DNA of 64,000 nucleotides from Pseudomonas sp. MF4836 (GTDB lineage: Bacteria > Pseudomonadota > Gammaproteobacteria > Pseudomonadales > Pseudomonadaceae): positions 682,001-746,000 of the forward strand of contig NZ_MVOL01000001.1 of assembly GCF_002018875.1 (NCBI RefSeq), in the 5' to 3' direction. The number at the start of each line of letters is the position of its first letter. Positions within the stretch are counted from its first letter, which is position 1. Shown one piece after another: positions 16,514 to 25,993 of this stretch. Under the pieces are notes generated by a model. It searched no databases, was not told where the DNA came from, and was given only the letters and a program-made list of their open reading frames with translations. The position numbers and the translations under genes were made by a program.

Positions 16514-18985
16514 TTACCAGCGATAGGTGATGGAGCTGACCAGTTGCCGCTCGTCGCCATAGCGGCAGATGGCGGCTTCGCAGTAGGTGTAGCGTTTGTT
16601 GGTGACGTTGTTGGCGTTGACCGCGACTTCCCAGTTGGGGTCGATTTCGTAGCTGGCCCGGGCGTCGAACAGGGTGTAGGCCGGCATTTGCGACGGCACT
16701 GCCGAGGCCTGGGTGGTGCCTTTGTAGCGGGCGCCGCCGCCGATCCTGGCCTTGGGCAGTCCCAGTTCGGCCAGGCGGTAGTCGGCCCAGAGTGCGGCCT
16801 GGTGGTAGGGCGTGTCTTCGCTGCGCTGGCCGACTTGGCCGACGACGTTGCTCTTGGTGATGCGCGCGTCGATATAGGCGTAGGAGCCGATCAGGCTCAG
16901 GTTGGGAGTGGCCTCGGTCTTGGCTTCCAGTTCCAGGCCCCGGGAGCGCATTTCGCCGGTCTGGACAAAGTAGGTGGAGGTGGTGTCGGTGGGGTCCGGG
17001 GTCAGCACGTTTTTCTGCACCAGTTCGTACACCGCCGCGCTCAGCAGGGTGGCGCTGCCTTCGGGCTGGTAGCGAATACCGATTTCATACTGCTTGCCTT
17101 CGGTGGGTACGAAGGCCTGGTTCTGCTTGTTCAGGCCCGCCACCGGGAAGAACGACTCGCTGTAGCTCAGATAGGGCGCCAGGCCGTTGTCGGCCTTGTA
17201 CACGAGGCCGGCGCGCCAGGTGGTGGACTCATCACTCTGGCTGGTCTTGGCCGAGGTGCGAAACAGCTCGGTGCTCTGGTCGGCCCAGTAATGGCGTCCG
17301 CCCAGCAGCGCAATCCAGTGTTCGTCGAATTTGATCTGGTCCTGGAAATAGATGCCTTTTTGCAGGGTGTCGACCTGGGAGCCCCGGTCCTGGGCCAGGG
17401 ATTTATTGACCACCACCGGCTGCCCGTAGTTGTAGGTGCTCAGGTTCAGGGCCGGCGCATTGCCCCGGAAGTTGTGCGAGTCGTAGCTGGTGTCGTAACC
17501 GTCGAAACCCACCAGGAAGGTGTGGTCCCATTGGCCGAACTGCCATTTGCTTTCGACGCTGGTGTCGCTGGCCAGGCCCCGGGAGCGCTCTTCACGGTCG
17601 CTGTATTGGCGGCTCAATATGCCGGTGCGTAGCGAATTGTCGAGAGTGGTCTTGGTGGCATTCACTTGCAGGTAACGCCAGGTCACGTCCGATTGGTAGT
17701 AGCGCAACTTGTGGCTGATGCGGGTGTGCTCGTCGAAGCGGTGCTCGAATTCATACCCCAGGGCGGACATCTCGCCGTTCATTTCGTCGTAGTCCGGCTC
17801 GCCGATAAAGTCATGGCGACCGATCTGGTAGCGGTTGTCACCCACACCCTTGACCAACTGATAAGGCAGCGGCGCGGAGAAGCGGGTTTCGGTCTTCTGG
17901 TAGAACGACAGCAGGGTCAGCGAGGTGTCATCGTCCGGACGCCAGGTCAGGGCCGGGGCGACGTAGATCTTGTCGTTGCCGATGTGGTCGCTGCTGGTGT
18001 CGCTCTTGCGATCGAGCAGGGTCAGGCGATAGCTGAGGGTCTCGCTGTCGCCCAGGGGGCCGGTGAAGTCGGCGGACAGTTGCTTGCGGTTGTTCTGCCC
18101 GGCCTGCACGTTGACTTCATGGTAGGGCGTCTGGCTCGGGCGCTTGCTGACGGTGTTGATCAGGCCGCCGGGTGACAGTTGGCCGTAGAGCACAGAGGCC
18201 GCGCCGCGGATCACTTCGGCGCGTTCCAGGCCGTAGGGCTCCTGCACCCCGTCATAGGAGTTGTTCTGCAGGCGCAGGCCATCGCGCAGGGAGCCGCCAG
18301 TGGCCGACTCGACATCGAAACCACGGATGCGGAAACGGTCCGAGGTGCGGTTGAAACTGGTTGGCTGGCTGGTAAAGCCCGGCGTCATGTCCAGGCTCTG
18401 GGACAGGGTTTCCGATTGCCGGTCGCGGATCTCGTCGCTGGTCACCACCGACAGTGATTGCGGGGTTTCAATGATCGGGGTGTCGGTCTTGGTGGCGCTC
18501 ATGTTGCGTTTGGCGACATAGCCTTTGATGTGGCCGGTGGTGCTTTCTTCGCTGTTCAGCCCGGTAATGGCGGTGGGGGCCAGCTCCAGGCTGCCGGTGG
18601 TGACGGCGGGGATCAGCACGAAGCCGTTGTCGCTTTGCCGGGCCTGGTAGCCGCTGCCCTGGAGAATCCGCGCAAAGCCCTGGTTGATTTCAAACTCGCC
18701 CTGCAGGCCCGGGCTGTTGAGGCCGGCGACGGTTTTGGCGTCGAACATCAGCGCAACTCGCGATTGCTGGGCAAACAGGTTCAGCGCCGGGCCCAGGGGG
18801 CCGGCGGGAATGTCATAGCGCTGTTGAGCCTGGGCCTGGGCTGCGAGGGGCATGCACAGCCCAAGCCCCAGCAGGGTGCAAGTCGCCAGATTGACGGCCA
18901 GGACCAGGGGAGCGAAGGGCACGCGGGGACGCTGGATGTGGGGCATTGGGGTGCAATCTGACGGCATGGAAGAAGTTCCTGTCAT
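16514..18985 (-). CDS. TonB-dependent siderophore receptor with signalling (STN) domain
   Basis: 823 residues. After a signal peptide ending in AAQAQA comes an STN/secretin-like domain (YDIPAGPLGPALNLFAQQSR) at about 50-120. The plug follows with LSVVTSDEIRDRQ and a glycine-rich VIRGAASVLYGQLSPGG, then a 22-strand barrel ending in the aromatic SITYRW. STN receptors pass ligand occupancy to a FecR protein. It is transcribed after the sigma and FecR genes directly upstream, a standard iron-siderophore cell-surface signalling set. ATG alternatives exist at 18985 and 18967; both leave the signal peptide intact. Confidence 0.93.
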   Translation of the reverse strand: MTGTSSMPSDCTPMPHIQRPRVPFAPLVLAVNLATCTLLGLGLCMPLAAQAQAQQRYDIPAGPLGPALNLFAQQSRVALMFDAKTVAGLNSPGLQGEFEINQGFARILQGSGYQARQSDNGFVLIPAVTTGSLELAPTAITGLNSEESTTGHIKGYVAKRNMSATKTDTPIIETPQSLSVVTSDEIRDRQSETLSQSLDMTPGFTSQPTSFNRTSDRFRIRGFDVESATGGSLRDGLRLQNNSYDGVQEPYGLERAEVIRGAASVLYGQLSPGGLINTVSKRPSQTPYHEVNVQAGQNNRKQLSADFTGPLGDSETLSYRLTLLDRKSDTSSDHIGNDKIYVAPALTWRPDDDTSLTLLSFYQKTETRFSAPLPYQLVKGVGDNRYQIGRHDFIGEPDYDEMNGEMSALGYEFEHRFDEHTRISHKLRYYQSDVTWRYLQVNATKTTLDNSLRTGILSRQYSDREERSRGLASDTSVESKWQFGQWDHTFLVGFDGYDTSYDSHNFRGNAPALNLSTYNYGQPVVVNKSLAQDRGSQVDTLQKGIYFQDQIKFDEHWIALLGGRHYWADQSTELFRTSAKTSQSDESTTWRAGLVYKADNGLAPYLSYSESFFPVAGLNKQNQAFVPTEGKQYEIGIRYQPEGSATLLSAAVYELVQKNVLTPDPTDTTSTYFVQTGEMRSRGLELEAKTEATPNLSLIGSYAYIDARITKSNVVGQVGQRSEDTPYHQAALWADYRLAELGLPKARIGGGARYKGTTQASAVPSQMPAYTLFDARASYEIDPNWEVAVNANNVTNKRYTYCEAAICRYGDERQLVSSITYRW

Positions 18986-19042
18986 GGGGTTCTTTCTTCC
19001 TTGACGCGGCAGGTAAAAAAAGCGGAACCCTGCCTGCAGAAA

Positions 19043-20014
19043 TTAGTGCGGGTGTGCCTCCAGGCGCTCAACCCTGAACCACCAGGGGCCGTACGAATGG
19101 ACCCGGACCGGGAAGGCATCGGCAATCAATTGCAGGGCGCGGCGCGGGTCGTCTAGCGGCAACACTGCCGATACCCGCAGGTCGGCCAGTTGCTCACGGT
19201 CGAACTGCACATGGCCGCCATACTGCCGGGCCAGTTCATCAAGCACTTGCGGCAATGGCCGGTCCTGGACCACCCATTGATGGGCCTGCCAGGCGTCGTT
19301 GAACAACGCGCTGTCGACGCTCCCCAGCAGCTCGACCTGCTCCGAGGTGATGCGCGCCTGTTGCCCGCCCTGAACCTGGGTCTCGACGCTGCTGTGGGCG
19401 CCCTTGGCTGCCACTTTGGATTCCAGCATGGTCAGTAGGGTGCCCGGCGCTTCGCGTTTCACCGTGAAGCGGGTGCCCAGTGCCTGCATGCGTCCATCGT
19501 CGGTGACCACGGTGAATGGCCGGGCGGGGTCGTGGGCGACCTGCACCAGGATTTCCCCGCGCAACAATTCGACCTCGCGCTGCTGGCCGTTGAAGGTGAT
19601 GTCCACTGCGCTGTTGCCGCCCAGGACCAACTGCGAGCCATCCTCCAGGCGCAGGCTGTGCCATTCGCCCGGCGCCGTGCGCTGGTCGGCCAGCAGGTAG
19701 CTCGGTGGGTAGCTGCGCAGCATCAGGGCCAGGGGCAGGGCGAGCAGCACCCCGAGCATGGCTGTGGCGCCCAGGTGGCGCCGACGATTGACCAGGGCTG
19801 CATCGAGGGCCGCCTGGACCGGCGCCTGCTGCGCGCTCAGGGCTTGCAGGTGGCCGACAAAACCTTGCAGGCGCGCCAAGCTGGCAGCATGGCGCGGGTC
19901 CTGGGTTTTCCAGTGCTCGAACGCCTGTTGCTCGTGGGCGTCGAGTTCGCCTTCACCGAGGCGGATCACCCAGTTGGCCGCTTGCTCTTCAATCGTCGGT
20001 TTCGGCTGGCCCAT
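19043..20014 (-). CDS. FecR-family anti-sigma/sigma regulator
   Basis: The 323-residue protein has an N-terminal cytoplasmic anti-sigma part (EEQAANWVIRLGEGELDAHE), one membrane segment near 80-100 (LGVLLALPLALMLRS) and the periplasmic FecR barrel (RTAPGEWHSLRLEDGSQLVL). The C-terminal STN-like domain has LRVSAVLPLDDPRRALQLI. It transmits the signal from the receptor's STN domain to the sigma factor. It lies six bases after the sigma gene and 57 bases before the receptor. Confidence 0.93.
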   Translation of the reverse strand: MGQPKPTIEEQAANWVIRLGEGELDAHEQQAFEHWKTQDPRHAASLARLQGFVGHLQALSAQQAPVQAALDAALVNRRRHLGATAMLGVLLALPLALMLRSYPPSYLLADQRTAPGEWHSLRLEDGSQLVLGGNSAVDITFNGQQREVELLRGEILVQVAHDPARPFTVVTDDGRMQALGTRFTVKREAPGTLLTMLESKVAAKGAHSSVETQVQGGQQARITSEQVELLGSVDSALFNDAWQAHQWVVQDRPLPQVLDELARQYGGHVQFDREQLADLRVSAVLPLDDPRRALQLIADAFPVRVHSYGPWWFRVERLEAHPH

Positions 20015-20020
20015 CAGCGG

Positions 20021-20542
20021 TTACACATCCAATGCATGGTGGCAATGCACCAGGGCATTCATCAGATGCTTGCGTACCATGCGCTCGGAAATCTGCAGGC
20101 GGCTGGCAATCTCGGCCTGGCGCAAGCCTTCGAGAAAGTGCATCAGGAACACTTGCCGCGCCTTCAGGCCAAGGCCATCGAGGACGAAGGCAATCTGCTC
20201 CAGGGCTTCGAGGGTGACCAGGATCTGCTCCGGCGACTGTTGGCAGCCTTCGAGCAGGTCAATGGTCAGCGCCAGTTCCCGCAGGTAGGCGTCTTCGATT
20301 TTGCGCCGGCGGGCACGGTCGATAATCAGGTGCCGCGCGGTGGTGGTGAGGAACGCCCGCGGCTCGCGCATGCCACCCAGGGCCTCGCGCGAAGAAAGGA
20401 TGCGGACAAAGGTGTCATGGGACAGGTCGGCGGCATTCTGTGGGCAGCCGAGCTTTTTTCGCAGCCAGCCCAATAGCCAACCGTGGTGCTCGGTGTAGAG
20501 CACATTGACGGCATGTTGCATGGGCAGTTCGGCGGTCGACAT
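20021..20542 (-). CDS. ECF sigma factor, FecI/iron-starvation type
   Basis: The 173-residue protein has sigma region 2 (HHGWLLGWLRKKLGCPQNAA then DLSHDTFVRIL) and region 4 (FLEGLRQAEIASRLQISERM) with no extra domains, typical for FecI-like factors. It would direct RNA polymerase to the receptor promoter when FecR is activated. A weak Fur-box-like 19-mer overlaps the expected promoter at 20555-20573, consistent with iron control. Confidence 0.93.
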   Translation of the reverse strand: MSTAELPMQHAVNVLYTEHHGWLLGWLRKKLGCPQNAADLSHDTFVRILSSREALGGMREPRAFLTTTARHLIIDRARRRKIEDAYLRELALTIDLLEGCQQSPEQILVTLEALEQIAFVLDGLGLKARQVFLMHFLEGLRQAEIASRLQISERMVRKHLMNALVHCHHALDV

Positions 20543-20878
20543 GGAGGTGCATCTGCGGATAAGAACTATTCGCGATGTTAGCGGGCCCGCAGTCCCGAAC
20601 GCAAGCGCCAGAAGTGCCGGTGCTGGCGATTTGCCTCAAGGCGCGTCGACGGCACCCGATTGAGTGAATGGCCCAGTATCCGGGCACTGTTCGCCAAGCA
20701 ACAGCCGATCAATAGACTGTCATCCCGCGTACAGCGCCGACCTCCATATGTCGGGTTTAAGTCATTGATTTTGCGTGATTATATTGTTGGCATGGATTGT
20801 GGTTCAGGTCAGGCGCAACCGATGACTCGACCCGGCCACGGGAGGGCGACCCCTTACCCTTGATAAGAAGCCACCCCC
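20543..20878. other. Divergent intergenic region, sigma factor / binding protein
   Basis: This 336-base gap carries the presumed Fur box near the sigma gene and an AT-rich stretch (20750-20800) that probably includes the promoter of the plus-strand binding-protein gene. No open frame in it looks coding. Confidence 0.5.
20555..20573 (-). promoter_or_regulatory. Weak Fur-box-like sequence
   Basis: GCGGATAAGAACTATTCGC is partly palindromic (GCG-ATA-TAT-CGC on the outside) and sits 13-31 bases upstream of the sigma-factor start, where a Fur box is expected. Agreement with the Fur consensus is only moderate. Confidence 0.3.
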
Positions 20879-22219
20879 ATGCGCAAAACCTTGCATCGCA
20901 CCCTGGCTGCCAGCCTCCTGGCCCTCGGTCTCTTTACCGGCTTGGCGCCGGCTGGCGCCCAGGCCGCCGATAACCAGCAGTTCATTCCCCTGGCCACTTA
21001 CCGGGTCGGCGCCTATGCCTCCAGCGGGATTCCGTGGTGGGCCGGGGAGATCGACTATTTCCGCTACATCAACGAGGTCGAGGGCGGAGTCAACGGGGTC
21101 AAGCTGGTCTGGCAGGAGTGCGAGACCGAGTGGAACACCGACCGGGTCATCGAATGTTATGAGCGCTACAAGAAAGGTCTGGACGGTGCGCCGACGGCGT
21201 TTTTCTTCACCCACAGCACGCCGGCCTCCTACGCCTTGATGGACCGCGCGGCAGTCGACCATATCCCGCTGATCGACGGGGCCGGCGGCCGCACCGAGTC
21301 CACCGACGGCAGCGTATTCCCCTATGCCTTCCCGCTGCTGCTGAACTACTACGGCCAGGCGTCGGTGGGCATCAATTACATCGCCCAGCGCGAGGGCGGG
21401 TTCGACAAGCTCAAGGGCAAGAAGATCGTCACCGTCTACCACGATTCGGCCTACGGCCGCGAAACCCAGGCGCCGATGCAACTGCTGGCGCAGAAGTACG
21501 GTTTCGAGAATATCCAGATACCGGTGGCGGATCCGGGCAGCGAGCAATCGACCCAATGGCGCCAGGTGCGGCAGATCAACCCGGACTGGGTGTTTTTGCG
21601 CACCTGGGGCGTGTCGACTCCTGTAGGAATCAAGACCGCAGTGCGTTTTGGCATCCCGGTGGACCACATCATCGGTGACGTCTGGGCCGGTTCCGAGGCC
21701 GATGTGATTCCCGCCGGCACGGCCGCCAAGGGCTACCAGGCGCTGGCGCCGTTTCCGGGGGGCGATGGTTTCGAGATTCATCAGCGGCTCAAGCAACACC
21801 TCCTCGATGCCGGCAAGAGCAACCTCAAAGACCCGAGCTACTTCGGCAAGGTCTACTACAACATCGGCCTGATCAACGCCGCGATTGCGGTGGAAGCGCT
21901 GCGCACCGGCCAGGCCAAGTTTGGCCAGCGTCCACTGAACGGCGAGGAAACCCGCTGGGCGTTCGAGCACCTGGACATCGACGCCGCACGCCTCAAGGCC
22001 ATGGGGTTCGAAGGGCTGCTGGCACCGTTGAAACTGTCCTGCGCCGACCACGAAGGCGGCGGCTCCGCCCGGGTGCAACAGTGGGACGGGCAGAAGTGGG
22101 TGCTGGTCAGCGACTGGCTGCAAGCGGACCGCGCCACCCTGCGTCCGCTGATCGAGGCCAAGTCTGCGGCCTATGCCAAGGAGAAGGGCATTACGCCGCG
22201 TGACTGCTCGGCGGAATAA
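20879..22219 (+). CDS. ABC-type substrate-binding protein, branched-chain amino-acid family
   Basis: The 446-residue periplasmic protein has a clear signal peptide (LAASLLALGLFTGLAPAGAQ). The type-I binding fold shows WWAGEIDYFRYINEVEGGVN, the expected reorganised LIVAT/urea-binding N-terminal lobe, and KIVTVYHDSAYGRETQAPMQ at the hinge. Family members bind amino acids, amides or related small molecules. No permease or ATPase gene is adjacent, so it either serves a distant transporter or acts in sensing. A moderate AAGAAG precedes the ATG. Confidence 0.88.
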   Translation: MRKTLHRTLAASLLALGLFTGLAPAGAQAADNQQFIPLATYRVGAYASSGIPWWAGEIDYFRYINEVEGGVNGVKLVWQECETEWNTDRVIECYERYKKGLDGAPTAFFFTHSTPASYALMDRAAVDHIPLIDGAGGRTESTDGSVFPYAFPLLLNYYGQASVGINYIAQREGGFDKLKGKKIVTVYHDSAYGRETQAPMQLLAQKYGFENIQIPVADPGSEQSTQWRQVRQINPDWVFLRTWGVSTPVGIKTAVRFGIPVDHIIGDVWAGSEADVIPAGTAAKGYQALAPFPGGDGFEIHQRLKQHLLDAGKSNLKDPSYFGKVYYNIGLINAAIAVEALRTGQAKFGQRPLNGEETRWAFEHLDIDAARLKAMGFEGLLAPLKLSCADHEGGGSARVQQWDGQKWVLVSDWLQADRATLRPLIEAKSAAYAKEKGITPRDCSAE

Positions 22220-22241
22220 ACCGGTACTCGGCTGCGTATAG

Positions 22242-22271
22242 GGGCCAACCCTGGGTTAGTGGAGTTGGCCC
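22242..22271 (+). terminator. Possible hairpin after the binding-protein gene
   Basis: GGGCCAAC and GTTGGCCC form an eight-base stem with a 14-base loop, 22 bases after the stop codon. There is no T-run, so this is a weak terminator candidate. Confidence 0.4.
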
Positions 22272-22455
22272 GGGCATGAAGGAGGGCGCTGTGCACGGCT
22301 GCGCCAACCCGGCGCAACGGGAGCAGGCTGCCTCATTTCAGGGATTTTCCACGAGGATGTTTTCGCGAATAAGCACAATGTTATAAGATAACCATGAATC
22401 CGGTTCTGCGCTGCGTCCAAGGCAGAACCTTCACCCCCTGCGTTGCGAAAACTCC

Positions 22456-23619
22456 ATGCCTGAAACTGTTGTTCGTCCTACCGTTGCCGGTCGCCTGCTC
22501 TCCATCGATGCGTTGCGGGGGCTGGTGATTGTGTTCATGTTGCTGGACCACGTGCGTGAAACCTTTTTCCTGCATCGCCAGGTCACGGATCCCATGGATG
22601 TCGCTGGCACCGAGCCGGCCTTGTTCTTCAGCCGGACCCTGGCCCATTTGTGCGCCCCGGTGTTTGTCCTGCTGACCGGCTTGTCGGCCTATCTGTTTGG
22701 CGAGAAGTACGCCGGCAAGGCTGACGTTTGTGCCTTCCTGTTCAAGCGCGGGCTGTTCCTGGTGCTGCTGGAAATGACCCTGGTGAACTTCGCCTGGACC
22801 TTCCAGGTGCCGCCGACGGTGATCTACCTGCAGGTGATCTGGGCCATCGGCCTGAGCATGCTTGCGTTGTCGGCCATGGTCTGGCTGCCACGGCCGCTGC
22901 TGTTGCTGCTGAGCCTGGCGATCATCGCCGGGCACAACCTGCTGGACGGCCTGCACTTTACGCCGGATTCGGCCTTGCACCTGCCGTGGGCGGTGTTGCA
23001 TGACCGCGGCTGGATCGAGTTTTCCGAAACCCTGCGTCTGCGCACCTCCTACCCGGTGCTGCCGTGGATCGGCGTGATCGGCCTGGGTTACGCCCTCGGA
23101 CCCTGGTTCGGCAGGGCGGCGGATGCTGCGCTGCGCCAGCGCAGCCTGCTGATGGCGGGGCTGGCCGGGCTGGTGGGGTTTGGGGCGCTGCGCCTGCTCA
23201 ATGGTTATGGCGAAAAGCCGTGGGCGGTGGGGGAGACCTGGTTGCAGACCCTGATGAGTTTTTTCAACATCACCAAGTACCCGCCGTCGCTGCTGTTTAT
23301 CAGCCTGACCCTGAGCCTCGGCCTGTTGCTGCTGTTGTGGCTTGAGCGCCGCCAGGGCAGTCGCTGGCTCCTGCCGCTGACGGTGTTCGGTTCGGCGCCG
23401 ATGTTTTTCTACCTGCTGCACCTGTATGTGCTGAAGGTCCTGTACCTGGTGGCCGTGGCCTGTTTCGGCCTGAATCAGGGCCGCTACTTCGGCTTCGATT
23501 CGGTGTGGGCGGTATGGCTTGTGGCGGGGTTGCTGGCCCTGGCCTTGTACCCGCCGGTGCGCTGGTTTTCGGCGCTCAAGGCGCGGCGTCGGGACATTGC
23601 CTGGCTCAAGTATTTTTAA
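22456..23619 (+). CDS. DUF1624 / heparan-alpha-glucosaminide N-acetyltransferase-like membrane protein
   Basis: The 387-residue protein has about ten hydrophobic segments. The signature SIDALRGLVIVFMLLDHVRE opens the first helix; its Asp-x-x-Arg-Gly and His are hallmarks of the DUF1624/YeiB/HGSNAT acyltransferase group in the inner membrane. Members move acyl groups across the membrane to sugars or other acceptors, but few bacterial ones have a proven substrate. It appears to be a single gene, 237 bases after the binding protein. Confidence 0.85.
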   Translation: MPETVVRPTVAGRLLSIDALRGLVIVFMLLDHVRETFFLHRQVTDPMDVAGTEPALFFSRTLAHLCAPVFVLLTGLSAYLFGEKYAGKADVCAFLFKRGLFLVLLEMTLVNFAWTFQVPPTVIYLQVIWAIGLSMLALSAMVWLPRPLLLLLSLAIIAGHNLLDGLHFTPDSALHLPWAVLHDRGWIEFSETLRLRTSYPVLPWIGVIGLGYALGPWFGRAADAALRQRSLLMAGLAGLVGFGALRLLNGYGEKPWAVGETWLQTLMSFFNITKYPPSLLFISLTLSLGLLLLLWLERRQGSRWLLPLTVFGSAPMFFYLLHLYVLKVLYLVAVACFGLNQGRYFGFDSVWAVWLVAGLLALALYPPVRWFSALKARRRDIAWLKYF

Positions 23620-23838
23620 GCCTCGGGCGGACCTCGTCCGAATCTATTGAAGGTCAATGTCAATGCCGGGCCGCAGGCGGCCGTCTTGAAAATCCGTTCG
23701 ATGAGTGCAAACAGGCATCGCACAAGCCTATAGAATGCATCCCCTGCGGGTGCCGTTCGCCAGGATGCGCCGCCTTGCCCGCAGCCTTGGGTCCAGCCTG
23801 GACCTGTTTGATCATCGATTGAGTACTACGACCTTTAC

Positions 23839-25017
23839 ATGAGCAATTCTGCGGCTACACCTCAGGCTACTTGGCAGCCGGTCATCGCTCTGGCGCTGGC
23901 GGCCTTTGTATTCAATACCACCGAGTTCGTGCCGGTGGGGCTGTTGAGTTCGATCGGCAGCAGCTTCGACCTGTCCACCGCACGGGTCGGGCTGATGCTG
24001 ACGATTTATGCCTGGGTGGTGTCCCTGACGTCACTGCCGGTGATGCTGCTGACGCGCAACGTCGAGCGCCGCAAGCTGTTGCTGGTGCTGTTCGGGATGT
24101 TTATCGCCAGCCATATTGTGTCCAGCCTCGCCACCAGCTTCGGCATGTTGCTGGTCAGCCGGATCGGCGTGGCGCTGTCCCATGCCCTGTTCTGGTCCAT
24201 TACCGCCTCCCTGGCCGTGCGCCTGGCGCCGGAGGGCAAGCAGGTGCAGGCCTTGGGGCTGCTGGCCACTGGCACGTCCCTGGCCATGGTGCTGGGCATT
24301 CCCCTGGGCCGGCTGCTGGGCGAGGCCATGGGCTGGCGCACCACCTTTCTGGTGATCGCCGGGTTTGCCGCGCTGCTGGTGTTGTGGCTGACCCGGGCCT
24401 TGCCGCTGTTGCCGAGCCAGAACTCGGGCTCCCTGCGCAGCCTGCCGCTGCTGTTCAAGCGCCCGGCGCTGGTGGCCGTGTATGTGCTGACGGCGCTGGT
24501 GGTGACCGCGCAGTTCACCGCCTACAGCTACATCGAACCCTTCGTGCAGGAAGTGGCCGGCCTCAGCGGTGAGGTGGTGACCCTGATCCTGCTGCTGTTC
24601 GGCGGTGCCGGGATCCTGGGGTCGCTGTGCTTCAGCTGGTTTCACCGCTACGGCCCGCAGCGCTTCCTGATGACCGCCGTGACCTTGCTCACCCTGTGCC
24701 TGCTGCTGTTGTGGCCGGCCAGCGCCGGGGTCGAGTACCTGGGGATCCTCAGTGTGGTTTGGGGTATGGCGATCATGGGGTTTGGCCTGGCCCTGCAATC
24801 CAAGGTGCTGGTGCTGGCGCCGGATGCCACCGATGTGGCGATGGCGATGTTTTCCGGCATCTACAACATCGGCATTGGCGGCGGCGCACTGCTGGGCAGT
24901 TGGGTCGGCGGTCAGCTCGGTTTCGCCTACATAGGGCTGGGCGGTGGATCTCTGGCGGCCCTGGCCCTGCTGTTTTACGGGGTGGCCATGCACCGCCTCG
25001 CTCGTTCGGCGGGCTGA
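23839..25017 (+). CDS. MFS drug/sugar efflux transporter (DHA1, SotB-like)
   Basis: The 392-residue protein has twelve transmembrane segments. [15 protein letters not shown] at residues 23-37 is the opening of the SotB/YdeA/AraJ sugar- and drug-efflux group, and [18 protein letters not shown] is motif-C-like. Such proteins export arabinose-like sugars, chloramphenicol or other small molecules. It runs towards the desaturase gene, with 13 bases between the two stops, and is not obviously part of that operon. Confidence 0.88.
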   Translation: MSNSAATPQATWQPVIALALAAFVFNTTEFVPVGLLSSIGSSFDLSTARVGLMLTIYAWVVSLTSLPVMLLTRNVERRKLLLVLFGMFIASHIVSSLATSFGMLLVSRIGVALSHALFWSITASLAVRLAPEGKQVQALGLLATGTSLAMVLGIPLGRLLGEAMGWRTTFLVIAGFAALLVLWLTRALPLLPSQNSGSLRSLPLLFKRPALVAVYVLTALVVTAQFTAYSYIEPFVQEVAGLSGEVVTLILLLFGGAGILGSLCFSWFHRYGPQRFLMTAVTLLTLCLLLLWPASAGVEYLGILSVVWGMAIMGFGLALQSKVLVLAPDATDVAMAMFSGIYNIGIGGGALLGSWVGGQLGFAYIGLGGGSLAALALLFYGVAMHRLARSAG

Positions 25018-25030
25018 TTTGCCCGGGGCG

Positions 25031-25993
25031 TCAGGCCGGCGATTTCGCTGCCGGATAGCTGACGTCCCGCAAGACCCCGATGTAGCCGTTATAGAGATTG
25101 CGGCTCGGCACCAACTGTTGCGCGACCAATTGCCGATGCACCCGCTGCAGGTGGTAGAAGGGCAGCCGCACATAGAGGTGGTGCTCGATGTGGTAGTGGA
25201 TGCCATGGGGGCCGAAGATAAAGGTCTGCCAGTTCGGCCGTACAATACTGCGCGCGTTCTGGCTCTGATCGTCGCAGGCGGGCAGGCCGGCATGTTCCAT
25301 AATCGCCCGCACCCGGCCCATCAGCGGCAGCAGGGTAATGGCTGGCAGCAACCACAAGCCCAGGTAGAGCCAGGGGTGTCCCGCCCAGGCCAGCAGGCCG
25401 AACAACAGCCCATTGCCGAGCAGCATGGAACAGACTTCCGAGAGCACTTGCCGCGGAGACTTGTCGACCTTGGGCATGATCGCGCGGTAGTCGCCCCGGG
25501 CGAACTTGAAGGCGCTGATGACGTAACCCACCCCGCATAGATCCGCCAGCAGCCGCGTCGCCAGCTTGCCCCGTGGCAGTGGGTAGTCCCCCAGGCCAAA
25601 CACCGCGACCACCGGGTCGTCATGCTGCATGGGGTCGAGGTGATGCTTGAGGTGCCCGGCGCGGTAGGTCTGCATCGAAATAAACAGCGGGCCGGCGGCG
25701 CACCATTGGCCGAGCAGGTCGTTGAGCTTCTGCCGCGGCAACAGCACGCCATGGGCGCTCTCATGCATGATCACCGCCAGCGCCAACTGGCTGCGGGCGA
25801 TGAGCAGCGCCGCCAGCAGGTAGGTCACAGGGTGCGGCCAGAGGATGGCGCCGGCGAAGGCCGCAGCGATCAGGCCCCAGTCGGCCAGCAGCGCCAACAG
25901 GCTGATCCAGGGCTTGAGCGCAAACAGCTCGGCGGCCGGGGCAAAGGCATTAAGCGCCGGGTTGTTGCCGGCACGGGAGTTAGACGGGGACAC
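25031..25993 (-). CDS. Membrane fatty-acid desaturase (three-histidine-box family)
   Basis: 320 residues from a GTG at 25993 that has AAGGAAG eight bases upstream; longer starts would run back through the PAP2 gene. All three iron-binding boxes are present: HESAH (77-81), HLKHH (114-118) and HIEHH (268-272), separated by hydrophobic segments. It should be a diiron desaturase or hydroxylase acting on a lipid acyl chain in the inner membrane. The start overlaps the PAP2 stop by 14 bases, so it is the last gene of the six-gene lipid/glycan operon. Confidence 0.9.
   Translation of the reverse strand: MSPSNSRAGNNPALNAFAPAAELFALKPWISLLALLADWGLIAAAFAGAILWPHPVTYLLAALLIARSQLALAVIMHESAHGVLLPRQKLNDLLGQWCAAGPLFISMQTYRAGHLKHHLDPMQHDDPVVAVFGLGDYPLPRGKLATRLLADLCGVGYVISAFKFARGDYRAIMPKVDKSPRQVLSEVCSMLLGNGLLFGLLAWAGHPWLYLGLWLLPAITLLPLMGRVRAIMEHAGLPACDDQSQNARSIVRPNWQTFIFGPHGIHYHIEHHLYVRLPFYHLQRVHRQLVAQQLVPSRNLYNGYIGVLRDVSYPAAKSPA

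Noticed and set aside
20787..20802. TTGGCATGGATTGTGG as a sigma-54 promoter
   Set aside because: The spacing between the GG and GC elements is too short for the -24/-12 consensus.
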